Source: Hippasteria phrygiana
Lineage: Eukaryota > Echinodermata > Asteroidea > Valvatida > Goniasteridae
Assembly: GCA_037893225.1 (NCBI GenBank)
Contig: JAZGUH010000186.1
Coordinates: forward strand, 186,001-250,000
Length of the DNA stretch: 64,000 nt
Direction: 5' to 3'
The translations under genes and the position numbers were made by a program. The first letter of the stretch is position 1. Every line of letters starts with the position of its first letter. The notes below the pieces were generated by a model. It was given only the letters and a program-made list of their open reading frames with translations. It did no database searches and was not told the DNA's origin. Shown here piece after piece: positions 22,183 through 34,660 of the stretch.

Positions 22183-22230
22183 CGGTAACCCGGAGGTCGC
22201 AGTTTCGAATCCTGCTCCTGCCAGTTTCTT
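22183..22230 (+). repeat. tRNA-like 3' half
   Basis: GGTCGCAGTTTCGAATCC followed by TGCTCCTGCCAG resembles a T-arm, B-box and acceptor end. No A-box or anticodon arm is present, so this is a SINE or tRNA fragment. Confidence 0.4.
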
Positions 22231-23239
22231 TGTTCACTTTGAAATTGTATATTTCCTAACTTTGAGCGGGCATACTATAATTTATGATAGTGTGTAGTTA
22301 ACATTAGGTTTAAAGATTTGAAAGTATTTCAATTTTCATTTAAGGTTGTACACGGCCCCTCACAGTTTTAACTTGGAGTACAAGTACACAGTGCATGTAT
22401 TTTAAGTTAATATTGCATTTAAAATTACCTTGTAAATTTTAAGTCAACATATCGACAAATCAAAAATTTAGTTTCATTCCAATCTCTGGGAATAATTTCA
22501 CTCTAATTGTAGTCATGGTTAAATCTCTCGGAGTATTTGTTGATGTTGAAAATCTGTCTTCACAGATGTGGTCAAGGTTAAGAAGACAGAAAAGGCAGTG
22601 TGGGTGAGTGGTTGGTGCAATTCCAACTGCTTGAGGCTAATTCCATCATAATTTGCCTCATAAAATCACATAGCCAAGAGTATACCCCGTCATTGTATCT
22701 TGATGGGGAACCACAAATTAATTCATTTTGTGTGTTTCAATCTTGATAATACAAACAAATCCCCAATATAAATACCTTTTTATACAGGTTTCAAAAACAC
22801 TACTATTAAAAAAGATTAAATAATATTTATGACCGTTTTGGACATCACAATTTATTGTGACAGTGTTTCAGTTTCTTTTGATTAAGTTCAAGATATCTGT
22901 CCATACTCTTTCGAGTTTCATCCCTAAAACTATTTCTATTTGCAATTTTTGAAATGAGATCTTTAACAAAATTATCTAAACATAGTTATTGACTAATTAC
23001 TTCAATTTTTTTATTTACTGCAAAGCAATTATGGGGGCTGATTATTTTGTGCCTAAGCAGTAGGGTAGCGAGATATTTTTTATTTTATTTATTTGTTTAT
23101 TTTATTTATTTTTTTTGGAGGGGGGGGGGGGTTTCAAAAAATGCAGTGGCTTTTTTTACGGCAGCTGTAACACGACTTTCAAATGCTATTGTTACGGCAT
23201 ACAATGCAAACGTATATCAGATTTAAACTGGCCATCCTG

Positions 23240-23320
23240 CCGGAGCGCTCCGGTAGCTTGATTGGTACGGTGTTGGTTTTGATAGCCGGGGTACCCTGGA
23301 TCGAACCCATGCCACGTTGT
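23240..23320 (+). repeat. tRNA-derived SINE-like sequence
   Basis: CCGGTAGCTTGATTGGTACGG is A-box-like and GGATCGAACCCATGCCA is B-box-like, followed by a T-rich tail. The general form matches the tRNA-like repeat at 8.3 kb. No complete cloverleaf can be drawn. Confidence 0.5.
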
Positions 23321-24468
23321 CCGATTGTTTTTTTTGTTTTTTTTTCGAAAAGATTTCTAGGTTAAGTTTTAGGTTTTTAATCAAATGGTTATTTTGATTT
23401 AAATAGATTCAGTTTTCTTCCCTTTGATTTCAGTGGTTTTGGTCATTTAGAGAAAGTCAGAACCATTTGGTTGACAGCAAATATCGTGACATTGAACCAT
23501 TAGGCTCGGGGGGAACAAGGCAGTTCCGTAATGACGGCTGCCGTAAGAATAGCCTCTGCGTTCAAAAAAATGTTTTGATAAATTTTTTTCTAAATAGTTG
23601 CCTGAAAATGTTTCCCTCATCCAAGCATACACATTTTCGGAGGTTTGCAGACACCCAAATTACAAAAGTGGACTTTCATTATCGTTCTTTTGAATTGATT
23701 GGCATGATAATGACTAGAGTGTATCTCGTTAAATCCTACTGCTTTGAGATAGAATATAGTGTTTAAACACAGCCCGGCCCATTCTGCGTTGTTTAACCAT
23801 TAACGTGAAAAAAGGGGGAAATGGGACTCCAAATACAAGAGCATTTTGATCGATTGACGTTGATGTACGGTACATAACTGCATATGTACATGTGCAAATT
23901 GACTTGAATAGCAGATAATTATGACCAGAGCAGATTTAGTTACCACTATTTTTGACACAACAGGCAAAATGGGCCACGTTTGGCATGCACTAAAATACAT
24001 ACCGTATAAAATTGCGCGTATTGGTGCAACAATTGCTATTTTGGGCAATATTCATCAGTACCTATCTCTCGCTGTAAAATTGTTTAGCTTCGTCGCCATG
24101 TTGTCCAAAACAATTGCCAAGCCTCCTGTTTCGTTGAGATAAATATCTTTTTTCTCTAAAAAACTCGGTTTCAAAAATATGCACAGCTCAAACAGAATAT
24201 AGTGTAAAAATTTCTACTTTACATTAAAAATAAGCGTGAATTTTGACATTCCGTAACTTTTTAATTAAAGCATTTAGAGTACTACTGTTTTGAGCAAGTT
24301 CTGTTGTCATGAATAATGCATAGTTGGTGCTTCATAGATATATCATAAATTAAACATATATGCTTCAAAATGGTCTTTCTATTGGCCTATAGCCTACAAC
24401 TGTCAATCACGCCGCGTCAGCAAAAATGCATATTAATTGGGAGATAATGAGCACCGCCGCCATTAGAA

Positions 24469-24642
24469 ATGTCGCAAGTGCGCAAACCAAATGCCACGAG
24501 GGATTATACGTGGGTACCGTACACCATCTCAGCGGGAGAAAACCCTACATCCGATTTGATAGCAGCTCGTATGCCCAACAGGACTAGTTCAAGAAATCTT
24601 CAAAGATGGATCTTCAAGATGATGCTCTCCTGCGAAATATGA
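24469..24642 (+). CDS. Small open frame overlapping the next one, unknown
   Basis: A 57-codon frame starts at ATG 24469, includes DYTWVPYTISAGENPTSD and ends in TGA at 24640-24642. It overlaps the start of the following frame (ATG 24606) by about 37 nt in another phase. I do not recognise it. Overlapping ATG-started frames are odd for an intron-rich genome and suggest a compact foreign or mobile unit, but this frame may also be chance. Confidence 0.3.
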   Translation: MSQVRKPNATRDYTWVPYTISAGENPTSDLIAARMPNRTSSRNLQRWIFKMMLSCEI

Positions 24643-26060
24643 CCAGAGATATAGATGGCATTGCCATTTACGGCAACTTCGCCATGCTCAAATACATGAA
24701 ACAGCAAAAATACTTCATGATCCAAACCCCAACCTTCAAACCTCCGCTAAAATACTTCGACCAAGGCCTCCGCAGAGGAAAATTTCACAAGTGCCGGATA
24801 GTCGCCGGAGTAAAAACATACATTCTCACATCCCTGAGTCTCCAACAGCTGAACGGAAGAATCCTCACTTTCATGACCGCTTCTCCGATGAACATCGGTC
24901 CCCTTGAGAACTGTTGGCTCACAAACATCAACGACTTCAACGCTGTGGAACAAGCCATCCGCGACTCCAACTACAACGATATCCACATCAACGCCGAATT
25001 CGTACGGGAATTCGGGGAGTGGCTCCAGCGTGTGCTCCTACAAGAAGGTAACGGTGACTTCGCTTACTTTGCTGCAATGGAGTTCGGACAAAAAATGACC
25101 ATCCAAGAGTTCAACCTCTTCAAAGCATGCATAGTTCCGGAAGAAATCATCGAGTCCATCACACACCTGGGGCTAAACTTCAAAGACGACCAGTACGACT
25201 ACTACGGCAACCCAGCTCTGAAGAGACACAACAGGGGTCAGGGACAGGGGCGGATCTAGGTTTTAACTAAGGGGGGGGGGGGGGGGGGGGGGGTTTACCC
25301 GAGGTGATTGGCCTACACACCCCAGCGTGCCGAATTTTCGACACCCGACACTGGTTTTATTTATTTTTTCTCAGCCCAAGGGGGGGGGGGGGGGGGGGTT
25401 TAAACCCCCAAACCCCCCCCCCCCCCCCCCCCGTAGATCCGCCACTGAGGGACAATGGTTTTCTCCAATGGGTCAGCAAGTAGGTTTCACGGCCACACTT
25501 TCAGCCACAGACGACGAAAGCCTCATCTGTCGTCTTCACCAGATGCTCAACAACAACACCCCGACAGAAATACGTTTCTACCACCCCCTGTTGATGCACA
25601 CACGTACGCTGGAGTTGAGACGCCCGCAGAACAGAGGCCTTCTCCCGGACTATTCTCACTCTGGACTCATTCCATGAAGGCTACCCTGACCTATACATCC
25701 TACGCCACCAACTCGACTTCAGGACGGAGTTACTACTGAAGAGCTTCTCCCCTGAGGAATACCCCGTGGAGGAGATGCTTGATATCTTCCAAGACGAGGA
25801 GGTAATCATTGCCGGACCAACCAACCTGCCCCTCGTTAGAATAGTACTCCGCCTTGTTGACTTGGCAGCAGACACCACAGCATGCATCGCCAAACGACTA
25901 GCCGCACAGTCATATGTCATGTTCTTCGCTGACGGCGGAACACAACGCCTCTTGTACCAACCACTCAAGGCGGCGCTGGGTGGCACGATCTCACACAGCC
26001 GCACTTTGAGGCCGGTGCAGCCAGATATGCATCACGTCAGGGTCACCAATGTAGGAATGT
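24606..26060 (+). pseudogene. Unrecognised protein-coding region, broken by a MITE and a frameshift
   Basis: The frame from ATG 24606 reads 213 codons (NFAMLKYMKQQKYFMIQTP, MEFGQKMTIQEFNLFKAC) and then enters a MITE at 25245 and stops. On the far side of the MITE the frame resumes without loss (WFSPMGQQVGFTATLS, ICRLHQMLNNNTPTEIRFYH) until about 25655, where it shifts to another frame (EGYPDLYILRHQLDF, FADGGTQRLLYQPLKAALGG) that runs to about 26060 or the stop at 26119. The codons favour C in third position, unlike neighbouring genes, and no introns are evident. I recognise no domain. It could be a gene from an unfamiliar mobile or virus-derived element, or a host gene copy. The sequence does not decide. 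Confidence 0.55.
25245..25446. mobile_element. hAT-like MITE carrying poly-G and poly-C tracts
   Basis: The ends are CAGGGGCGGATCTAGG and, inverted, CAGTGGCGGATCTACGG. Flanks repeat AGGGA(CA). Removing the element together with one copy of AGGGA restores the open frame of the interrupted gene, so this is a genuine insertion. Inside are about 23 G near 25271-25293, about 19 G near 25381-25399 and about 20 C near 25414-25433. CAGTGGCGGATC-type ends are typical of hAT non-autonomous elements. The target duplication is shorter than the usual 8 bp. Confidence 0.75.
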
Positions 26061-26119
26061 TACAATGTTTTATCACGAAATGCATTCAACTACTTTTAAT
26101 ACAGCCACGGGTCTGTTGA

Positions 26120-26754
26120 AAATCGCAAGAAAATTGTACACCAATTGTTGTCAGTTCGGAAGGTTTAATACACACTATTGTTTTACTTGTTTGGCAGGTA
26201 CATGTACTTTGCTGTACATACCGGTACACGTATAATCACTCTTGGAGATACATGTAGAAGGCATTAACCCCATGACGTCTATACACGTAAAAAAAAAACA
26301 ATTTGCCACCTGGCCGGATGACGTCTATAAACGTCATTCTCTGCATTTTCAATCCATTGTTGGATTATTAGCTGTTTCGGCACTCCAGCCGGAACAGCTC
26401 TTGCTTTCGTTAAGATTTATTTTTTTTTTTTCTTTTTTGTCTACTGTACTCTTCCATTCGTATTACGCACATTTTCATTCTCGCCGCCTCTTTTCGTCTT
26501 TAACTTTCTTCAATCAGACTGAGAAGTCCAACAATAATTTATCATCATTCGCTGATGTGCATATAACAATGACGTCAGCAGTTGTCAAGTTATGACCTCC
26601 TTGAATATTAATTAGTCGATTTTGTGGAACCCATATCTAAAAAACCAAAGCGGTGGCGTCATTTCTCTCTATTGCAAAGTCTTTGTTGGGTGCCCAAAAT
26701 GTATCTGCGTAAGTGAAATTTTCGTGACGTCATCCTGACGTCATCTGGAGGTCA
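26120..26754. other. No gene seen
   Basis: Non-coding sequence with two ACGTCTATA(C/A)ACGT words and a pyrimidine-rich stretch near 26.4 kb. Confidence 0.4.
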
Positions 26755-27790
26755 TTAAATTCAATCTAGAATTTAGTATATTTAGCAATCGCGTAAGACA
26801 AAAACCTCAAGAAGGTTTATCTATTGTATTTTCGTGTACCTAATTCCAACTTTTCGTGATCGTAGCTCACTCCATTCTCAAAATATGCCCATTTCAAATG
26901 TTAGGTAAAAACAATATGATAACAAAGGAATTCTGGGAAGGCAGTAACCATGAGTATCTTGTGGCGGTCCGCGTACAAATCTCAGATTTTTTCTTCTGTC
27001 GGGTTTCCCATTTTCAGACTCCTCTCCCATAAGGTTTGTGCACGTCTTTTTTCCAACAGGGCATTTGGGCACTTTGGTAAATCCAACCGACTTGAGACTT
27101 GGCACGCACACAGAAGTCACGTGACGTCATCTTAAAGGTGCATTTTTGAAGGGCCCATATCTCGAGAACCTTAGGTCCGATTAATTTCAAAGTTGCCTAA
27201 TTGGTTGTCGGGCAGTATTTGTAAAACATGAAAATAAATCATGACGTCATGATGACGTCATCAGGGGTCACGTGACGTCATCTTAAAGGTGCATTTTTCA
27301 ATGGCCCATATCTAGAGAACCGTAGGTCCGAATAATTTCAAAGTTAGTTTGTTGGTCAGGCAGTATGTGTAAAACATGAAAATGAATGATGATGTCATGA
27401 TGACGTCATCTAGAATTTAGTATATTTAGCAATCGCGTATGACAAAAACCTCAGGAACTTTTATCCATTGTATTTTCGTGTACCTAATTCCAACTTTTCG
27501 TGATCGTAGCTCACTCCATTCTCCAAATATGCCCATTTCAAATTTTAGCTCAAAACAATATGATAACAAAGGAATTCTGGGAAGGCGGTAACCATGAGTA
27601 TCTTGTGGCGGTCCGCGTACAAATCTCAGATTTTTTCATCTCTCGGGTTTCCCATTTTCAGACTCCTCTCCCATAGGGTTTGTGCACGTCTTTTTTCCAA
27701 CAGGGCATTTGGGCACTTTGGTAAATCCGATCGACTTGAGACTTGGCACACAGAGGTCACGTGACGTCATCTTAAAGGTGCGTTTTTGAC
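26755..27790. repeat. Direct duplication (about 650-bp period) rich in TGACGTCA
   Basis: The block containing TAGTATATTTAGCAATCGCG, CACTCCATTCTC, AGGAATTCTGGGAAGGC and CTTGTGGCGGTCCGCGTAC occurs at about 26765-27075 and again at about 27415-27735. ACGTCATCTTAAAGGTGC followed by GGCCCATATCTCGAGAACC-like words also recurs within and between the copies. The perfect palindrome TGACGTCA appears at least seven times. Confidence 0.85.
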
Positions 27791-30404
27791 CGGTGTGGGA
27801 AGCTAGTCCATAGCCGTGGACCTATGTGCCGTTCTTCGTCGATCAAACTGAGGTGTTGTAGAACGAGTTTTTGTTACATTTATATAGGAAATACATTACA
27901 TAGTCTGTGATTTTTTCCAATATAATTTGTTTTCCAATTTAAAATACTGCAGTTCCCATAAAGATTTCAACAAATACGCTTCAGTGTGTTTTATTGTCTG
28001 CCATAATTCTTCCTGGTGCCAAAAAGTAATTGGTCAAAATTAATTGAACTACACTGCTGGGAAAATGCTTCCCAACTGGATTAACCTGAATTTTGATGAT
28101 CCGTCTATCGCTTTGATTAATACGAATTTATGACAAAATCAAGATGTGCAATGAACGAATTTGTTGGTGATAAAAAAAGTTTGCATATTAGTTTTGTAGG
28201 TAAATGGCAATTATTTTCGGAATCCAGATTCAAGGGCAGGTTCGAATCGTCTTTATTGTGCGCACTGTAGTCGCTGAATACCGCCCTCTTGATCTCTACA
28301 TTAACGACTGTGGTCGGCAGCACAACTTATCTACCGCCCTCTGTTGATCAAGCTTTCTAGTCGCTTCAACGATATGTACACCATAGAAGTTACAAATTGT
28401 ATTACTTTTGGATTGTTTTCAGATTATTACCTATATTCGCAGCAAAAGTTTACAAGCAACATTTCAAAAATGCATGAATAGTGTTGCTTTGTTCCATGTT
28501 TCATTTCCCATTTTATTGTTTGCTGGTACCAATTTGTAACTCATTTAAAATTGTCTGAACAAAATTAAGCTTTCTGGAAAAAATTGCGAATTGGAAGTGC
28601 AATATTTTAAATACATGTAGTGGGCGTTTCGTTAATAAAAGGGACACAATTATAGGTCTAACAAATGGCAAGTAGTGCACGGTATTTATTTTTAATGTCA
28701 ATTAGTGTGACATATATTATAGGTGTTATCTACTGTATCAAATTTTACACATAATTCTTAGGCATCTAATGATAACCAACAGCACAGTGCAAGTTAAAAC
28801 AGAAAGATGGACAAGAATGTCAAAAAAGTCGTTTCAGAATTTAAAGGAAACAAACAAACAAACAAACACCCCCAACACCCCAACAAACAAACAAACTGCC
28901 CAATGTAAAGTCACCATGCAACATGTATATTTTATGTTAAGGATACCATTGATTTGATGACATGCAATTGTCCATTATGTAATTTTGTGTTACATTATTA
29001 AGACAATGATTTATTCTGATGCACATGTAAATGGTTGTTTTGGTGACAATTTGGCTATTGACAGCTGATGATGACCCTGGGTGAAGCTTTATGTTTAAAC
29101 TTGTGATTTGTGGACAGAAATTGCGAGTTTCATATCTGAATGCCTAAACATGGCAGATTAACATTTTGCTTACTTCCAAGACTTGAAAGTATGTAAAAAG
29201 TATCGTGATTGGATAGAGAGAGGGGGACCAAGGTTCTTTGCTTACTTCCAAGACTTTAAAGTATGAAAAGTATCGTGATTGGATAGAGAGAGGAGGACCA
29301 AGGTTCTTGCTATGAGGAGTCAAATTGGTTCATTAGTCCTTTCCTGGCTGTCTAACCCAGCTTCATTTGACCACATGTAGGGAAGTTTGCTTTCAAGTCA
29401 AATCATTCTGGGCATTTCCGTCTTGCTTGTAAATCTGAACAATTCTGAACATTTCTTCTCCAGAGTTTCTTGAGGGTTTTTGCGTGTAGTGTTCAATGCC
29501 CATTTTAAGAATTCTTGGTTAGCATTACCAGAAAGAATTAAAAGAAATAGATTAAACAAAACAAAATGTGTGTCATTGTTTCTCATATTTTGACTTAATT
29601 TTGTTTTGTCAGGTTTTGACAGGAGGGATTACCTAAATTAATGTACACAAATAAATTACATAGCTTTAACACATTTTATGAATGTTACAAGACACTTATA
29701 GATTTCCTAAGGACCCCCAAAACAGTTTCGTGTTTCTGGGCAGGGTTTGGCTCTAAAAGTGATGCAGTGACGTGACTTTTCTATTTTCTGTTATTCCCCC
29801 TTCATTTCAAAGACATGCCTTGGTTTAATAACACCAGGCAGTACTATTACAAGATGTTTCAGAATATGCCACTTTAGAATTTCTACCCACATCCTTGACA
29901 TGAGCAATTTTGGCAGCATTTGCACATCGGTTTTTATGCGAAAAAACAAACAAAAACTATGAATGCGCACTGTCCATAGCAACGTGCGTGCTGACCAGAA
30001 ACAGGAAAATTTCTTTTTCTGACCTTAACAAAAGCATTTTAAATGAGAACTTTGTGAGTTATATTTCTAGACAATCTGGTAGTACATACAATTGTTTGAT
30101 TGTATGTATAGATCGGAATTTTGAATATTCAGATTAATCCTAGGGCGTGTGGAAAATCATATTAAAATTGGAGGATTCAGGACTCTTGGGGTGAAAGCCA
30201 CTATTACTATGTGCACACTATGCCATTCTTCCTTGTGGAGACTGTACATGTGCAATTAGTCAACTACTTTTACAAAACATGTTCTTGTGCGAGAATAATT
30301 AATGTAAAAACAGAGCTTGAGTAATTCCTGGTTTTCTGAGAACTGACGCCAAGTGAAGTTGCTCAATACTAAGAAGACTGACATCGATGCATAGTGCAGG
30401 TGTG
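27791..30404. other. No gene; one 75-bp tandem duplication
   Basis: AT-rich non-coding sequence. Around 29165-29315 a segment of about 75 bp (TTGCTTACTTCCAAGACTT, AAGTATCGTGATTGG, AGAGAGAGG(G/A)GGACCAAGG) is repeated head to tail. A short (CAAA)n run lies near 28.85 kb. No domain or credible exon was seen. Confidence 0.45.
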
Positions 30405-30850
30405 TGTCGGACAGCATCACTGATCTATAAATGAAGAAATGAAAACAAGTCATAATGCTTGCAATATATGTAGTAAGACCTGAGGCTGTTAAGCACAGTC
30501 ATTTGTTTATTATAAAAAGTCTTGTTTAGTGAAAAAAAAACAGGATACCAGCGAAAACTGATTTGTTGGTAATGCTGTTTTCAAGAAGTTAGCTTATGCT
30601 ATTGGGGTTAATGTTAGCATCTTTTGTGATATTTTGTGAAAGTTTGCCTGCAGATTAAAACCTTAATAAAAACCTTGCTCTTCTTGAAAGCCGACCCATC
30701 TTACATATGCACTCAACATGGTGCAGTTACATGGGTGGGCGGGGAGGGGGAGGGGGCGCATCTTGTGTGCACCTGACATGGTGCAGTTACATGGGTAGGC
30801 AGGATGGGGGGGGGGGGGGGGGGGGGTGTTACAGTGATTTTGTTTAAATA
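30372..30850. repeat. Segmental duplication, copy A
   Basis: GTCGGACAGCATCACTGAT, ACAAGTCATAATGCTT, AGTTAGCTTATGCTATTGGG, CTTCTTGAAAGCCGACCC and TGGTGCAGTTACATGGGT occur here in the order found again at 33529-33955. A poly-G run of about 20 lies near 30807-30827. The phrase CTAAGAAGACTGACATCGAT is itself repeated at about 30368, 30888 and 30962. Confidence 0.8.
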
Positions 30851-33052
30851 GAGAGGAGAGGCTTAAATTACCTGTATGCCCAATGCTAAGAAGACTGACA
30901 TCGATCCACAGTGCAGGTTCCTGGTTTTCTGAGAACTGACGCCAAGTGAAGTTGCTCAATACTAAGAAGACTGACATCGATGCATAGTGCAGGTGTGTGT
31001 GACCAGTCGGGTTGTTTCACTCACCTTTAACCCGACAGGTCCCATTATATTGTGACGTTTGTAATATATTACATCACGTCTTCCGTATCGTGTCCGTCAT
31101 GTCCGTTTGTTACATAAAATAATTGTCCGGCTAGCGCCCTCTCGTGGCCAACTTAACTTTCTCATGCATGGACAGCGCCCGCATATTTGGTCGCCCGCTG
31201 CGTTTGAAAGTTATAGTAATCACGTGCTGGAGTTCATTTACATACCGGGCTTTGTTAAATATTTAGTATGCATTCCGGACATAGTTTTGTAGTTTACCTG
31301 TCGGGCAGAGCTGCGTTTTTCCTTTGATTTCGATCCACTCTTGCCTTGCGTGAACACCAGCAATTTGGCAGCAGTGCACTTACACATACCATAATTTTTG
31401 GGTGCGGTTCCCGAACGGCAGCAACGCCAACAATTTACCGGCCTTGCCGATCACAGGCAATTGCTGTTTCTATACCTGCTCCGTTGTTTCAACGTGGACA
31501 TTGGATGGCATGAGCGTAGTCCAGCCCAAGTGGTAAGTAATGACCCTTGATTATATTAATTTTAATATTACTGTTTTATTTGTATTTTATGCCATGCATC
31601 ACTCCGAGGTGCTAAATTTGACACTTATTGTGCACTTCTAGGTGCCTGTATATAGGTAGCGATTGCACCTACTGTGCTGATTTGGCACAAGTGTGCAGTA
31701 ACACTCAAAAATAATTAAAATAAATCTACTTCCAGGGCTATTTTCAAGAGTTGATAAGACACAAATATGGAAAAACCGGAAGGTCAAACTGGAAGTTTGG
31801 TTGACATTGGCAGGCGAGTGAGGCATAACTACACAATTGTGTAGTAGCGTACGCTTGCTGCGATATCCTACGCGAATGCTTCATATTCAGTTTATCCCAC
31901 CATTAAAGTCATGGCTTCTCATGGAAAATTCCAATGTTTGAATACGATAGGAGATGTAATCAATCATAATTTTATTGTGGAATTTTTGGAATAAATGTAT
32001 TATGGTCAAGAAAGTGTATTTTTGGACTAAAAACTGCAATTTGACCTGACCTTTGTAAACACAAGATTCCTCATTTCTGATTGGTCATGCAATTGCTACG
32101 TAATTTTACACTTAAGGTGCAGTCAAGGAAACCTCGTTTTTTTCAACACTCAGTATTTAGCACTTTTGCCTCTAGAGTGTGCAATGACCGGGAAGTCTGA
32201 AAACTATCGCGGTTGCGTAGTTTGTACCTTCAGATTTTAGGCCGTTATAAATTCAAACGCGGCGATTTACCTGCTATCCTTGTAATAGCACTCACGACGT
32301 GAGTACTAAATTATAGCTGTTAAGTTGCCATATTTTCTCGTGACATTTGCAAATTAATTCAGATTTCCTGATCATAGTGGCGAGAAGGATTGTTTAATCT
32401 TATTATAAATGTTCGAACAGTTTTCCACCCTTTGGGGGCTCTGGGAAAACAACTATTTTTAATATGTATATTTTCATGTGTCTTTGCCCTTAAAACAAAA
32501 CTATTGCAATCTCTTGCTAAAACGGGAACGCTCAATTGCCAGTGTTGCTAATCTCTTGTTCAAACTTAGTATTTGAAATGGACTTTCCCACTTTCCAAGA
32601 ATATTGGTTAAACATACAGCACACTTTCAGAAAATTCTTGGATTGCTGCCGGTATATTACATTATGTAAAAATTACATTATGTAAATATTACACTTTCTA
32701 TATTCAAATACTGCGTTACAGACGCTATGCCATTGCGAAAGCAGAAATAACATTCTTATTCTTGCATTAACTGGTGCAGTGACTACCGATTTTATAAATT
32801 GGCAACACAGTAAAACAATTTCCCTTATTGATTGAGGTGTTCTATTTGGAGATATTGTTTTATACTAAATATATGTTCATTCAAAATTCGTTTAAATGAG
32901 ATACTGGGATAATATAGTGGTAGTGGCTAACATAAATTTGGCCCATATACTTCGATCACAAATATTATTTTGCAAACAATTGGTAATATATTATTTACTA
33001 TCTTATATTTCAGATCTTTGGATAGATATACACCAGTCCCATTTTTGACTGT
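30851..33052. other. No gene confirmed; a possible 5' exon near 31.5 kb
   Basis: The stretch 31020-31540 is richer in CpG than its surroundings and ends ATGAGCGTAGTCCAGCCC, then AAGTG and GTAAGTAATG, a good donor. It could be the first exon of an unseen gene, but I found no partner exon. The remainder is AT-rich without features. Confidence 0.3.
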
Positions 33053-33258
33053 CGTTCTTGTATACGTTCTTGTATACGTTCTTGTATACGTTCTTGTATA
33101 CGTTCTTGTATACGTTCTTGTATACGTTCTTGTATACGTTCTTGTATACGTTCTTGTATACGTTCTTGTATACGTTCTTGTATACGTTCTTGTATACGTT
33201 CTTGTATACGTTCTTGTATACGTTCTTGTATACGTTCTTGTATACGTTCTTGTATACG
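33053..33258. repeat. 12-bp minisatellite, about 17 units
   Basis: Perfect repeats of CGTTCTTGTATA. All frames stay open (VYVL and FLYT repeats), which makes a long artefactual frame on the plus strand. The near-perfect identity suggests recent expansion. Confidence 0.96.
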
Positions 33259-33528
33259 ATACGTTCTTTAGACCATACTATCCTTGGCTATTTGTATATG
33301 ATCAATTTCATAAAGCCACTATATTTCATTGTCTCTATTTAGAGATGGACCGTATTTTTGTAGTACTATTCTGTTTATTGTAAATAAAACTATTTGTGTA
33401 CAGACAAACACAAATTCGTGCTTCCACAACCGATTCAATTTTTTAGTAGTGGTAACCGCTCGGTTGTGCAGAGAGTGTTCGATCATTAATTTGTCATCCT
33501 TCTCCCTTCCACTCTCCCCGGTTACATG

Positions 33529-33955
33529 TGTGTCGGACAGCATCACTGATTTATAAATGAAGAAATGAAAACAAGTCATAATGCTTCCAATATATGTAGT
33601 AAGACCTGAAACTGTTAAGCACAGTCATTTGTTTATTATAAAAAGTTTTGTTTAGTAAACAAACAGGTTACCAGCGAAAACTTAATGTTATTTTGTAGCT
33701 AAGCAAAAACAGCTGAATACCAGTGACCTGCAATATAGATTGGTTGGTAATGCTGTTTTCAAGAAGTTAGCTTATGCTATTGGGGTTAATGTTAGCATCT
33801 TTTGTGATATTTTGTGAAAGTTTGCCTGCAGATTGAAAACCTTACTATAAAAGCCTTGCTCTTCTTGAAAGCCGACCCATCTTACATATGCACTCGACAT
33901 GGTGCAGTTACATGGGTAGGCAGGGAGGGGGGTGTTACAGTGATTTTGTTTTAAT
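33529..33955. repeat. Segmental duplication, copy B
   Basis: Second copy of the 30.4-30.85 kb sequence, same orientation. It has a 60-bp extra segment (TAGCTAAGCAAAAACAGCTG) and lacks the poly-G run. The two copies bracket about 2.7 kb. Confidence 0.8.
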
Positions 33956-34660
33956 AGTGGGCTCATTCTATAAATTTGGGGTCCAGTGAGCTTTTAACAC
34001 ATTGTTCATCTTTAAGTGCCATTATATATTAAATCAAAGATTGTTTCTCTGAAAGTTTTCTTGCATAATATCCCTTAATGTCATATGATGTTTAAACTGT
34101 ATTAGTTTGATCCTAATTGTGGTTAACATTTTTTCTACGATAAAAAATTTCTTCCTGTTCCATGGTAATTTCAACCCCAAAAGTGTGACATGAGGACACT
34201 GACCCACTATTACATGTTTTTTCTAGAATAGACAAATAAATTAAACCAATTAAAACCCACTCATTTCATCACCATGAGTGACTGAATAATCCATGCAAGT
34301 ATTGGCATTTCAGAAACAATGCATTTCAAGCACAGGTCTGTTGAATTCGGCAGTACAGTACCGGCGTAACTTTTTCAGTCCCACGGTGTTACGCTGGTTG
34401 TGCACAATTCAGTGCAGCTCTACCCAGAACAGCTTGTTATTTTCCACGTAAGAGCCATCAACATATCTTGGCTCGAGTTTTCTGAACAAGATAAATAACT
34501 TCCTTGATAAATTTTTCACTTTCATGCAAAGATGTGCGTGGAGAATTGAAAGCATGATCAATTCCTGTCCGACGTCCCCGGGAGCCTGTTACGTTGAGCA
34601 TGTTGAATTATTCATAATACTTGGAAAACCCGAACGGATGTGAATAAGGATGGAGTTACC
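33956..34660. other. No gene seen
   Basis: AT-rich spacer upstream of the candidate promoter at 34.7 kb. Confidence 0.4.

Larger units (their letters stand above)
21661..24468. other. No gene; AT-rich, tRNA-like fragments
   Basis: AT-rich non-coding sequence. The short repeat AATGGGAAAAATGTTCGGGTT occurs twice near 21.8 kb. Two tRNA-like repeats are listed separately. Open frames of 60-100 codons near 23.2-24.1 kb show no domain and no splice support. Confidence 0.4.

Noticed and set aside
32970..33383. Plus-strand frame of VLVYVLVY repeats resembling a membrane protein
   Set aside because: Artefact of the 12-bp minisatellite.
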